A stretch of 16,898 nt of DNA from an uncultured Bacilli bacterium (lineage in GTDB: Bacteria > Bacillota_I > Bacilli_A > RF39 > UBA660): the NCBI GenBank assembly GCA_947626425.1, contig CANQRX010000020.1:1-16898 (forward strand). Reading direction: 5' to 3'. Below the pieces are notes generated by a model that worked only from the letters and a program-made list of their open reading frames with translations, did not search any database and was not told the DNA's origin. This document shows positions 1 to 6,444 of this stretch, in pieces (the first letter of the stretch is position 1; every line of letters starts with the position of its first letter). The position numbers and the translations under genes are program-made.

Positions 1-14
1 TTCTGTAATTGTTC

Positions 15-44
15 TTGATATTTACCTCAAACCTATGATACAAT
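15..44 (+). promoter_or_regulatory. Sigma-A promoter of the 6S-like RNA
   Basis: A -35 box TTGATA (15-20) and a -10 box TACAAT (39-44) are separated by 18 bp. The expected start falls at about 51-52, exactly where the first strand of the RNA's closing stem begins. This agreement supports both the promoter and the RNA call. Confidence 0.6.
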
Positions 45-50
45 TAATTT

Positions 51-225
51 ACCAAAAGATATAGTAAGAATTGCATAAAACCGACTATGGTGATACTTGG
101 GAATCAGAACTCTATATGGTGTCGAAAACTGATCCATTAAGTGAATCAGAATCCTAAAGTATAGATGAGATGCCCACCTGCTATGTAGCGGGATTTTATC
201 ACACTTGCTAACTTTTGGTTTTTTT
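51..225 (+). ncRNA. ssrS: 6S RNA candidate
   Basis: The segment has no open frame but folds into the architecture of 6S RNA, the RNA that mimics an open promoter and binds housekeeping RNA polymerase. A closing stem pairs 52-58 with 212-218 and 62-68 with 204-210. A second helix pairs 75-80 with 194-199. An open central region carries a small 3' hairpin (177-182 with 187-192). A long apical arm pairs 93-105 with 149-162, with one bulge and one mismatch. Seven Ts (219-225) follow directly, so the closing stem also works as an intrinsic terminator. The length of about 175 nt suits the family, and I recall 6S-1 RNA lying near tcdA (yrvM) and rarA (yrvN) in Bacillus subtilis. The folding was done by eye; a covariance-model search was not possible. 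Confidence 0.65.
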
Positions 226-239
226 ATGGAGGTATGTTT

Positions 240-896
240 ATGTTTGACCGTTTAGAATTATTAACAAATATTCAAAAATTTAAAAATGCTCATGTTTTAT
301 TAATAGGTTTAGGTGGAGTAGGGGGCTATACGTTTGAATGTTTAGTAAGAAGTGGAGTAGGTAAACTGACTGTAATCGATAAAGATGTGTTTGAAATTTC
401 TAATTTAAACCGCCAAGTTCTAGCCAATTTAAATACCCTAGGCCAAGCTAAAGTAACTGTTGCCATGAAACGGGCTAAAGAAATTAATCCTGAAACAAAA
501 ATTATTCCTTTAAAAATTAATCTTTCGAAGGAAAATTTAAAGGAAATTTGCCAAAATAATTATGATTTTATTATTGATGCTTGCGATGACCTCACGGTAA
601 AAACGGAGCTTATCAAACTTTCTTATGATAATCATTTAAACTTAATTACCTGTTTAGGAACGGCTAATCGTTTTCATGCTGAGCAATTTAAAATAACAAC
701 TTTAGATAAAACTAGTAATGACCCTTTAGCCAAAAAAATGCGCCATCTTTTGCCTGATAAATATAAAAAAACTCCTGTTCTTTGGAGTCAAGAGTTGCCT
801 TTAAAAATCAAAGGCCTTGGAACTATTTGTCCAGTCCCAATGGCCGCGGGAAGTATTTTAGCAAGCTATGTTCTTAATAAAATATTAAATAACTAA
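240..896 (+). CDS. tcdA: tRNA threonylcarbamoyladenosine dehydratase TcdA (CsdL/YrvM)
   Basis: This E1/ThiF-like enzyme uses ATP to cyclise t6A37 to ct6A in tRNAs that read ANN codons. The 218 residues show the glycine-rich nucleotide loop GLGGVGG (23-29), the acidic strand end IDKD (46-49) and the family signature NLNRQ (55-59). DACDD lies near 113-117 and GTICPVP near the C-terminus. It is shorter than typical TcdA (about 250-270 residues), with a trimmed N-terminus. I prefer the ATG at 240: GGAGG (228-232) lies 7 nt upstream, whereas the in-frame ATG at 234 is only one base from it. It directly follows the 6S-like RNA and its terminator, so expression may depend on read-through. Its stop codon overlaps that of the convergent gpsA-like gene. 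Confidence 0.9.
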   Translation: MFDRLELLTNIQKFKNAHVLLIGLGGVGGYTFECLVRSGVGKLTVIDKDVFEISNLNRQVLANLNTLGQAKVTVAMKRAKEINPETKIIPLKINLSKENLKEICQNNYDFIIDACDDLTVKTELIKLSYDNHLNLITCLGTANRFHAEQFKITTLDKTSNDPLAKKMRHLLPDKYKKTPVLWSQELPLKIKGLGTICPVPMAAGSILASYVLNKILNN

Positions 897-1798
897 TCTC
901 TTGTTAAATACTTTAAAATTTCTGAAGGTTGAACATCATTATAAATGATATTGTATAGTAAATCAATTATGACAATTGGTTGCTTTTTTTGATGTAAGTA
1001 ATTATAAAATAATGGTAGCATTAAAGCTCCTTCGACGGTATTGTTTTTTAAAAACGTTTTGGCACTTTCTAAGTCTTTAGCCAAATAGGTTCCATAAGTG
1101 TAATTACGTGAATCCTTAACTGTTCCCGTTAAATAAAAATCCCCAATAGCTGCATAAGATAAGACATCAACGTGTAATTTGTCCGCAAATTCTTTTAAAG
1201 CCTTAGTTAAAAAACTTATAGTTGTCGAATACGAATTTGATAGTTTGCTAACCATCCCCGAAGCAATCGCAATAACATTTTTATATAAACTGCATAATTG
1301 GATAAGTTCTTCATCATTAACTATATCAATATCGACTGTTTTGGGCATAATCTTTTGAAAAAGAATATTATCCTTAGATAGCGAAAAAGCTGCATATTTG
1401 CCAGTGCGAATATCTTTTGCTAAAGTAGGACCAGCCATAAAATAAACTTCTTCGCTTTTTAAACTTTCTTTTGCATAAGTAGTCAATAACATATTATCTT
1501 CTAATAAACCTTTGGTTCCTATAAAAATAGGAATATTATCATTTAGCAAAGGTTTTATGTTATTAATTGTATCTTTAAAAAATGGCGAACTTGTTAAAAT
1601 AAAAAGACAACAAGCATCTTTTACGACCGATTGATAATCAGCTTGATAAGTAATTTTTAAATCTTTATTTTCCTTTTCTAAAGTGGGAATAATCTTTTGA
1701 TCATGAACCCACATCCAAATATCATTTTCTTTTTGCTGATTTAAAAGGGCAGCAATCCCCATGCTGTAGACTCCACAGCCAATTAAAGCTATTTTCAT
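893..1798 (-). CDS. Divergent NAD(P)-dependent glycerol-3-phosphate dehydrogenase family protein (GpsA-like)
   Basis: GpsA reduces dihydroxyacetone phosphate to sn-glycerol-3-phosphate for phospholipid synthesis. This 301-residue protein follows the family layout: an N-terminal Rossmann strand-loop (IALIGCGVYSMG), an IGTKGL segment matching the ATKGL of GpsA, AGPTLAKD for SGPTFAKE, LYKNVIAIASGM with the catalytic-type lysine, and GDFYLTGT followed by SRN. The region normally reading GFGANARTALITRG is eroded to SNSYSTTISFLTKA, and the protein is about 30-40 residues short. Substrate and activity are therefore less certain than the fold. Its ATG overlaps the rarA stop codon in an ATGA arrangement, implying translational coupling. 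The stop overlaps that of tcdA. Confidence 0.75.
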   Translation of the reverse strand: MKIALIGCGVYSMGIAALLNQQKENDIWMWVHDQKIIPTLEKENKDLKITYQADYQSVVKDACCLFILTSSPFFKDTINNIKPLLNDNIPIFIGTKGLLEDNMLLTTYAKESLKSEEVYFMAGPTLAKDIRTGKYAAFSLSKDNILFQKIMPKTVDIDIVNDEELIQLCSLYKNVIAIASGMVSKLSNSYSTTISFLTKALKEFADKLHVDVLSYAAIGDFYLTGTVKDSRNYTYGTYLAKDLESAKTFLKNNTVEGALMLPLFYNYLHQKKQPIVIIDLLYNIIYNDVQPSEILKYLTRD

Positions 1799-2997
1799 AA
1801 ATTTTCACCTTTCATTTCTTTATTTAATTTATTCAAATTCATTTCATATTTATTATCTTTCGGATGGTAATACTTTTTGTTTTGTAATTCTTTAGGAAGA
1901 TAATTTTGTTTAACATAACTATGCGGATAATTATGCGGATATAAATAGGTCGATGAGTTTGTTTTTAAATGAGCAGGAACATTACCAGTAGTTCCTTTAT
2001 GAATATCCTTTAAAGCTTCATCTAAAGCCAAATGAGCACTGTTGGACTTGGGACTTAAAGCCATCTCTGATACAATCGCTGCTAAAGGAATATGTGCTTC
2101 GGGTAATCCTACAAGTTCACTAGCCGAGATAGCAGCCATAACCTTAGGACCAATGGAAGGGTTAGCTAAACCAATATCTTCATAAGCAATCACACTTAAA
2201 CGACGGTAAATACTATCTAAATCACCAGCTTCAATTAAGCGCGCTAGATAATGCAAAGCTGCATCAACATCGCTTCCCCGAATTGATTTTTGAAAAGCTG
2301 ATAAAACATCATAATGACCATCCTCATTTTTATCATGAAAAAAAATTGGTTTTGTTCCTAATTCTTTTAATAACTCTTGGGTAATATGATAGTCACTAGA
2401 AGAATAATAAGCAACTTCTAAAAGGGAAATGGCATTTCGTAAATCTCCCGAACTTGAAGTAGCAATAACTTTTAAAGTTGCATCATCAATTTTAATGTTG
2501 GGTAAATGGGTCTTAGCTTTTTGTAAACCTTGGATAATATCATTTAATGAAAGTTCTTTTAATTCATAAATTTGCACTCGACTTCTAATGGCGGGATTAA
2601 TTTTGTGATAAGGATTTGCCGTGGTTAAGCCAATCAAAGTAATTAAGCCGGTTTCAACATAAGGTAGTAATAAATCCTGTTTATCTTTATTCATTCGATG
2701 AATTTCATCAATAACGAGAATCATATCTCCATTAAATTTAGCTTCTAAAATACAATTATCAAAATCTTGTTTATTATTAATAGTTGCATTTAAAAATTTA
2801 TAAGGCAATTGTAATTCCTTAACTATAGCATTCGCAATAGAAGTTTTGCCAATTCCAGGTTTTCCATATAAAATTAAAGAAACTAAATGTTTATTATGCA
2901 CTAAATTATAAAGAACTTTTCCCGGAGCAACTAAATGCTGTTGACCAATAATATCATCTAAACTTTCGGGTCGTAACTTGTTTGCTAAATTCTCCAT
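1795..2997 (-). CDS. rarA: Replication-associated recombination protein RarA (MgsA), AAA+ ATPase
   Basis: RarA is a clamp-loader-like AAA+ ATPase that acts at stalled replication forks. The 400-residue protein shows Walker A GKPGIGKTS (45-53), Walker B ILVIDE (93-98) followed by IHRMN, a sensor-like GLTTANP, and AIRSR with the expected arginine. The C-terminal tetramerisation region is recognisable from EDIGLANP and the later KDIHKG...VPAHL segments. SD-like GGTGAT precedes the ATG by a few bases. The predicted transcript would start only about 8-10 nt before the ATG, so the leader is very short. It is the first gene of a two-gene operon with the gpsA-like gene. TGA is its stop codon. Confidence 0.93.
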   Translation of the reverse strand: MENLANKLRPESLDDIIGQQHLVAPGKVLYNLVHNKHLVSLILYGKPGIGKTSIANAIVKELQLPYKFLNATINNKQDFDNCILEAKFNGDMILVIDEIHRMNKDKQDLLLPYVETGLITLIGLTTANPYHKINPAIRSRVQIYELKELSLNDIIQGLQKAKTHLPNIKIDDATLKVIATSSSGDLRNAISLLEVAYYSSSDYHITQELLKELGTKPIFFHDKNEDGHYDVLSAFQKSIRGSDVDAALHYLARLIEAGDLDSIYRRLSVIAYEDIGLANPSIGPKVMAAISASELVGLPEAHIPLAAIVSEMALSPKSNSAHLALDEALKDIHKGTTGNVPAHLKTNSSTYLYPHNYPHSYVKQNYLPKELQNKKYYHPKDNKYEMNLNKLNKEMKGENL

Positions 2998-3012
2998 TTT
3001 ATCACCAAATTT

Positions 3013-3041
3013 ATTTTATCAAATGAACAATCGTTTGACAA
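3013..3041 (-). promoter_or_regulatory. rarA promoter
   Basis: Reading the minus strand, TTGTCA (3041-3036), a 17-bp spacer and TAAAAT (3018-3013) form a sigma-A promoter with an extended TG element just upstream of the -10. Its -35 hexamer overlaps that of the divergent xer promoter by five bases. Confidence 0.65.
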
Positions 3042-3063
3042 ATATTTTTTTCCTTTATATACT
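3035..3063 (+). promoter_or_regulatory. xer gene promoter
   Basis: TTGACA (3035-3040), a 17-bp spacer and TATACT (3058-3063) make a near-consensus sigma-A promoter. The start would fall near 3070, about 20 nt before the xer start codon. Confidence 0.7.
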
Positions 3064-3091
3064 TTAATAAAGTAGAAAGAAGTTGATAAAA

Positions 3092-3985
3092 ATGCCAGAA
3101 TTTTATACTAAATATCTCGATTATTTAAAATATGAAAAAAAATTAAGTAAAAATACCATTGATTCCTATTCAAAAGAACTAGATGTTTTCCAAAATTATC
3201 TTAAATTAAATCCCAAGGATATAACCGAGCAGGATGTTGAACGTTTTTTAAAATATTTAAATTCTTTAAATTTAAGTCCTCGTACTAAAAATCATTATCA
3301 AGTAGTTATAAATAATTTCTTTCTTTTTTGTTTAAAACAAGAATATATCAAACAAAACCCTTGTCAAAATCTTTGGCTAGCGAAAATTAACCAAAATCTT
3401 CCTCATGTGTTAACTTATAAAGAAGTTGATCTATTATTAAATATTCCTTTAAAAACGGCTTATGATTATCGAACAAAAGCTATGTTGGAACTACTTTACT
3501 GCACAGGGATGCGTGTCAGTGAACTAATTCATCTAAAATTTACTAATATTGATTTGTTTAATGACTGTGTGCGCATTGAAGGGAAGGGGAGTAAGGAAAG
3601 AATTGTTCCAATAAACGAAACCTCTAAAAAGTATTTAACAATTTACTTAAATGAATACCGTCGTTGTTTAGTAAAGAAAAATAAACAATGTGATTATCTT
3701 TTCTTAAATAACTTAGGATCGGGCATATCTCGACAAGGCTTTTTTAAATTATTAAAAAAAATTTGTGAAGAGCAGGGGATAAAAAAGGAAGTTAGTCCCC
3801 ATACACTTCGCCATTCTTTTGCAACTCATTTACTTCAAAATGGTGCAGATTTAAGAATCATTCAAGAATTACTTGGCCACAGCGACATTTCGACAACTCA
3901 AATATATACCCATTTATCTAAAGAAGAAATTAAAAACGAATATTATGAAAGTCACCCGCACGCAAAAAAAGAAGAAAACCAGTAA
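3092..3985 (+). CDS. xerD: Tyrosine site-specific recombinase, XerD-like
   Basis: Xer recombinases resolve chromosome dimers at dif. The 297-residue protein has the N-terminal SAM-like core-binding domain (about 1-95) and the catalytic domain with the complete set R-K-H-R-H-Y: Arg141 in CTGMRVSEL, the lysine of GKGSKER, His237 and Arg240 in PHTLRHSFATH, His263 in LGHSDIS, and nucleophile Tyr272 in TTQIYTHL. The C-terminal wording matches XerD more than XerC. I chose the ATG at 3092, since an AAGAAG lies about 9 nt upstream; an in-frame TTG at 3083 would add three residues. It is the only Xer gene here and lies 2.4 kb from a dif-like site. Its last codons are part of a terminator hairpin serving the opposite strand. 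Confidence 0.9.
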   Translation: MPEFYTKYLDYLKYEKKLSKNTIDSYSKELDVFQNYLKLNPKDITEQDVERFLKYLNSLNLSPRTKNHYQVVINNFFLFCLKQEYIKQNPCQNLWLAKINQNLPHVLTYKEVDLLLNIPLKTAYDYRTKAMLELLYCTGMRVSELIHLKFTNIDLFNDCVRIEGKGSKERIVPINETSKKYLTIYLNEYRRCLVKKNKQCDYLFLNNLGSGISRQGFFKLLKKICEEQGIKKEVSPHTLRHSFATHLLQNGADLRIIQELLGHSDISTTQIYTHLSKEEIKNEYYESHPHAKKEENQ

Positions 3986-3996
3986 GTTTCCTTCTT
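3964..3996 (-). terminator. Terminator of the N/Q-rich microprotein gene, inside the 3' end of xer
   Basis: An 11-position stem with one mismatch (3969-3979 with 3986-3996, loop CAGTAA) is followed on the minus strand by seven Us (complement of A3964-3970). The loop contains the xer stop codon. It terminates minus-strand transcription coming from the microprotein gene. Confidence 0.6.
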
Positions 3997-4022
3997 AAAA
4001 GAAATTAATCATCATTTCTTTT
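3997..4022 (+). terminator. Weak hairpin after xer, possible terminator
   Basis: AAAAGAAA (3997-4004) pairs perfectly with TTTCTTTT (4015-4022) around a 10-nt loop, and T-rich DNA follows. The stem is almost all A-T, so termination on the plus strand is plausible but weak. Confidence 0.3.
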
Positions 4023-4133
4023 GTTATTATTTTGTTCTTCTTTTTTGCTAGAATTACGTTGATTTTGTCTTTGATTGTTTTCTCTATTGTTTCTAGAATT
4101 AGAACGATTTTGATTGTTTTCGTTTCTTTTCAT
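4005..4133 (-). CDS. 42-residue Asn/Gln/Arg-rich microprotein, unknown function
   Basis: A short frame starts MKRNENNQNR and ends NNNKRNDD. About half of the residues are Asn or Gln, with many Arg and Lys, and there are almost no hydrophobic residues, so it should be basic, soluble and disordered. It is supported by an excellent ribosome site, GGGAGG eight bases from the ATG, by a promoter-like sequence directly upstream and by a terminator at its end. Small basic Asn/Gln-rich proteins are common among minor spore proteins, and the upstream box resembles a forespore sigma-G promoter. A spore role is an inference only, and no family signature was recognised. A nucleic-acid-binding role is an alternative. 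Confidence 0.6.
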   Translation of the reverse strand: MKRNENNQNRSNSRNNRENNQRQNQRNSSKKEEQNNNKRNDD

Positions 4134-4152
4134 TTTCTTTACCTCCCACTTT

Positions 4153-4181
4153 TATTATGAACTAAAAATAGATAACCATAC
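4153..4181 (-). promoter_or_regulatory. Possible sigma-G type promoter of the microprotein gene
   Basis: On the minus strand, GTATG (4181-4177), a 17-bp spacer and CATAATA (4159-4153) resemble the forespore sigma-G consensus (GHATR, about 17-18 bp, CATnnTA). The start would fall at or just before the SD, giving a very short leader. Short AT-rich motifs occur by chance, so this is tentative. Confidence 0.35.
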
Positions 4182-4191
4182 CTAATTTTTG

Positions 4192-4220
4192 TTGCCAATG
4201 ATTGGTATTTTTAGTAAAAT
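4192..4220 (+). promoter_or_regulatory. Sigma-A promoter of the 273-residue unknown gene
   Basis: TTGCCA (4192-4197), 17 bp and TAAAAT (4215-4220) lie about 50 bp before the start codon of the next plus-strand gene. Confidence 0.55.
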
Positions 4221-4268
4221 AACAACTAATCGTTTAGGTTAATAATAATTAAAGAGGAGATGTTTTAA

Positions 4269-5090
4269 ATGATTAAAAATAGTTATTATATTGGTTACTT
4301 TGAAAATAGTGTTTTCAAACCTTTTTTAATAAAATATATCGATATTACTCAAGTTGATTTAGTTACCATGTCATACACAAAAGAAGAATTTATTAATTAT
4401 TTAAATAAATATTATCATAAACATTATCATTTAAATATAGAAAACAAAGATGATTTATTTATTTTAAAAATTACTTATAATGAAAAAAAAGACAGCTATA
4501 CTTTTCATGCCTATAATTTACTGTTTAAACCATTAAATTGGAAAATGAAATATTCTTTAATGCTCCAAGATTTACTTTTAGAAAGATTATTAAAAGTTGA
4601 AAAAAATGATGATAGTTTAAGAATAGATACTTCAATTAAATATGATGAGTTTATAACTTATCTTATTCAAAATCTTTTTTCAGATCAAAATTTATTTGGT
4701 TATATAGTAAAACATAGCAATCGTTTTAATGCAGAAATATTAGATTGTTTAGAACGGGCTAAAGTTTCAGCTAACTTTTCAAACTACTTTTCATTAATAA
4801 AAGAAAAACTGGCGAATTATCGAGAATTAAGAAAAATTTTAGAAGCTTATTTAGGTTTTAAAGGCTTATTATTGCCCAATAATAATTATAATTTAGATTT
4901 AGATAACAACTGCATTTCAAGTTCATTGCTAGGATTTCCTGAAAATTATCCTCTTTTAATTGGCACTCTTAACCATGAAGAAGAATTAAGAAAATATGCA
5001 GTAAAAGAAATGGATAATGATAAGATTTATACATCAGAAGCAACAGATTTTGGAGAATTAACTTCTGAGAGAACTAAAAAACGAAAATAA
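4269..5090 (+). CDS. Hypothetical protein, 273 residues
   Basis: I do not recognise this protein. It has no signal peptide, no obvious membrane segment and no catalytic motif. It is rich in Lys, Asn, Tyr and Leu, with a predicted mixed alpha/beta N-terminal half (about 1-110), a helical middle (about 110-200) that includes a charged helix around KEKLANYRELRKILEAYLG, and a charged, probably disordered C-terminal tail ending in SERTKKRK. The start is well supported by AGAGGAG 10 nt upstream and by a promoter. It precedes the ZIP transporter gene by 46 bp with no clear terminator between, so the two may be cotranscribed. Codon use looks like that of the neighbours. Confidence 0.8.
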   Translation: MIKNSYYIGYFENSVFKPFLIKYIDITQVDLVTMSYTKEEFINYLNKYYHKHYHLNIENKDDLFILKITYNEKKDSYTFHAYNLLFKPLNWKMKYSLMLQDLLLERLLKVEKNDDSLRIDTSIKYDEFITYLIQNLFSDQNLFGYIVKHSNRFNAEILDCLERAKVSANFSNYFSLIKEKLANYRELRKILEAYLGFKGLLLPNNNYNLDLDNNCISSSLLGFPENYPLLIGTLNHEEELRKYAVKEMDNDKIYTSEATDFGELTSERTKKRK

Positions 5091-5136
5091 GGAATATAAA
5101 ATAACCAGTTTTCATAAAATATTTTAGGTGAAAATA

Positions 5137-5883
5137 ATGAACATTTTATTTCCTTTTTTTATATCTTCAATTGCAGGTTTATCAACTGTACTTGGAGCTT
5201 TTGTTATTCTATTTAAGTGGCAACGAGAAAATATTAACAAATTTATCGTCTTTTCATTAGCCTTTTCTTTAACAATAATGATTGGTATTTCCGTAAGCGA
5301 ATTAATACCCGAAGCATCATATTCAATTCTAACTCAATTTCATTTAGTAAAAGGAGTAATATTCAGTTTAATTGCCTTTATAATGGGTGTTATAATCATC
5401 TATTTTATCAATCAAAAAATTACCCAAAAACAAGATGATCTATACCGAGTCGGGATTTTGTCAATGTTAGCATTAATGTTACACAATTTACCAGAAGGAA
5501 TAGTAACTTTTTTAAGTTCTTATCAAAATTTAGAATTAGGTTTAAAATTAAGTTTTGCCATTATGATGCATAATATTCCTGAAGGAATCAGCATCGCAGT
5601 TCCCATTTATTATTCAACGGGAAGTAAAAAGAAAGCCTTTAAAATGACATTTTTATCTGGCTTAGCTGAACCTTTAGGAGCATTATTAGCATTCTTATTT
5701 TTAAGTAAATTTATCACCGATGCTATGATTGGTTTTATACTTTTGTTTGTCGCGGGATTAATGATTACCTTATCAATTCATGATTTATTTCCAAAAGCCA
5801 AGAAATATCATGAAGATAATTGGATATATATAGGAATGGGAGTAGGGATTTTAATTTTACTTTTCAATGAGTTTATTTTATAA
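5137..5883 (+). CDS. ZIP family metal (zinc/iron/manganese) transporter
   Basis: ZIP proteins bring divalent metals such as zinc into the cytoplasm. The 248 residues form about eight hydrophobic segments. The fourth and fifth carry the family motifs HNLPEG (116-121) and HNIPEG (145-150), which supply the intramembrane metal site; SELIPEA near 54-60 is also typical. The length fits the ZupT/GufA-type bacterial members. I chose the ATG at 5137, preceded by the SD AGGTG (5126-5130); a GTG at 5128 lies inside that SD and would add three residues. It probably shares a transcript with the preceding unknown gene. The metal cannot be read from sequence. Confidence 0.9.
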   Translation: MNILFPFFISSIAGLSTVLGAFVILFKWQRENINKFIVFSLAFSLTIMIGISVSELIPEASYSILTQFHLVKGVIFSLIAFIMGVIIIYFINQKITQKQDDLYRVGILSMLALMLHNLPEGIVTFLSSYQNLELGLKLSFAIMMHNIPEGISIAVPIYYSTGSKKKAFKMTFLSGLAEPLGALLAFLFLSKFITDAMIGFILLFVAGLMITLSIHDLFPKAKKYHEDNWIYIGMGVGILILLFNEFIL

Positions 5884-5904
5884 ATTAAAAAAGATGGGAG
5901 TAGT

Positions 5905-6418
5905 ATGAAAATGTGGCCTTTAGCAGTTATTATAGTTATTTTAGATGTTATATGGTTATATAACTGGTAATGAATACAGCGAACAATGGCTTAGAAAAAG
6001 AGGTAACTCGAAAATATATTTTCATAATCCAATACATCAAAATTATGGTCACATTAAAGCTTTAGCAAATATATTAAATTTAAACGAGGATTGTTTTATT
6101 TCGATAGTTTGTTTTTCCCATACAACTAAATTAAATATAAAAGCTAAAAAAGCTACTAAGGTTTCATATATCAATAATAATATTAAAAATATTATTCTCA
6201 CAAACAATATAACAAATGTTCGAGAACGAAAAAAACATATAAAAACTATAGAATCTAATTTAAAACAAACAAATGTTTTAATAAAAGAAAATATATGTCC
6301 AAGATGTGGAAATAACTTAAATAAAAAGCATGGCAAATATGGATATTTTCTAGGTTGCAGCGATTATCCAAAGTGTAGGTATATAAAAAAAGCTATAACT
6401 TTTTTCAATAATTGCTAG
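5905..6418 (+). pseudogene. NERD-domain/topoisomerase-type zinc-ribbon protein, internally deleted and frameshifted
   Basis: Two overlapping frames look like one damaged gene. The first (5905-5970, SD GGGAG just upstream) encodes 21 residues, a single membrane helix ending LYNW*. The second (open from 5945, a different frame) matches the late part of a NERD domain (GNEYSEQW, then NPIHQNYGHIKAL and FISIVCFS), followed by a zinc ribbon with Cys118, Cys121, Cys138 and Cys144 in CPRCG...GCSDYPKCRY. Known membrane-anchored NERD proteins have an N-terminal helix followed by a nuclease-like core (QIDH, then ETKNYKG). That core is absent here, as if about 100 codons were lost with a change of frame near 5960. 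The first frame could alternatively be a free-standing membrane microprotein. The stop codon TAG opens the adjacent dif-like site. Confidence 0.6.
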
Positions 6419-6444
6419 TTAACATAATATATATTATGCAATTT
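6417..6444 (-). other. dif: dif-like Xer recombination site
   Basis: On the minus strand the 28 bp read as an 11-bp arm AAATTGCATAA, a 6-bp centre TATATA and a second 11-bp arm TTATGTTAACT. Compared by eye with Escherichia coli dif as I know it, 21 of 28 positions agree, including 21 of the 23 positions nearest the XerD side. The Bacillus subtilis site matches well on the XerD-arm side and through the centre. The arms form the expected imperfect palindrome around the centre. Xer recombinases act on such sites to resolve chromosome dimers, and some mobile elements use copies to integrate. Its position in a gene-free AT-rich stretch near a xer gene supports the call. Confidence 0.7.

Noticed and set aside
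1..233. tmRNA, RNase P RNA or signal recognition particle RNA
   Set aside because: No tag-peptide frame or CCA-type end, no conserved RNase P core words and no SRP tetraloop helix were found. The fold fits 6S RNA better.
6049..6336. 95-residue minus-strand open frame
   Set aside because: It is a shadow of the NERD/zinc-ribbon frame on the plus strand, Phe/Leu-rich as expected from A-rich complement, with no ribosome site.
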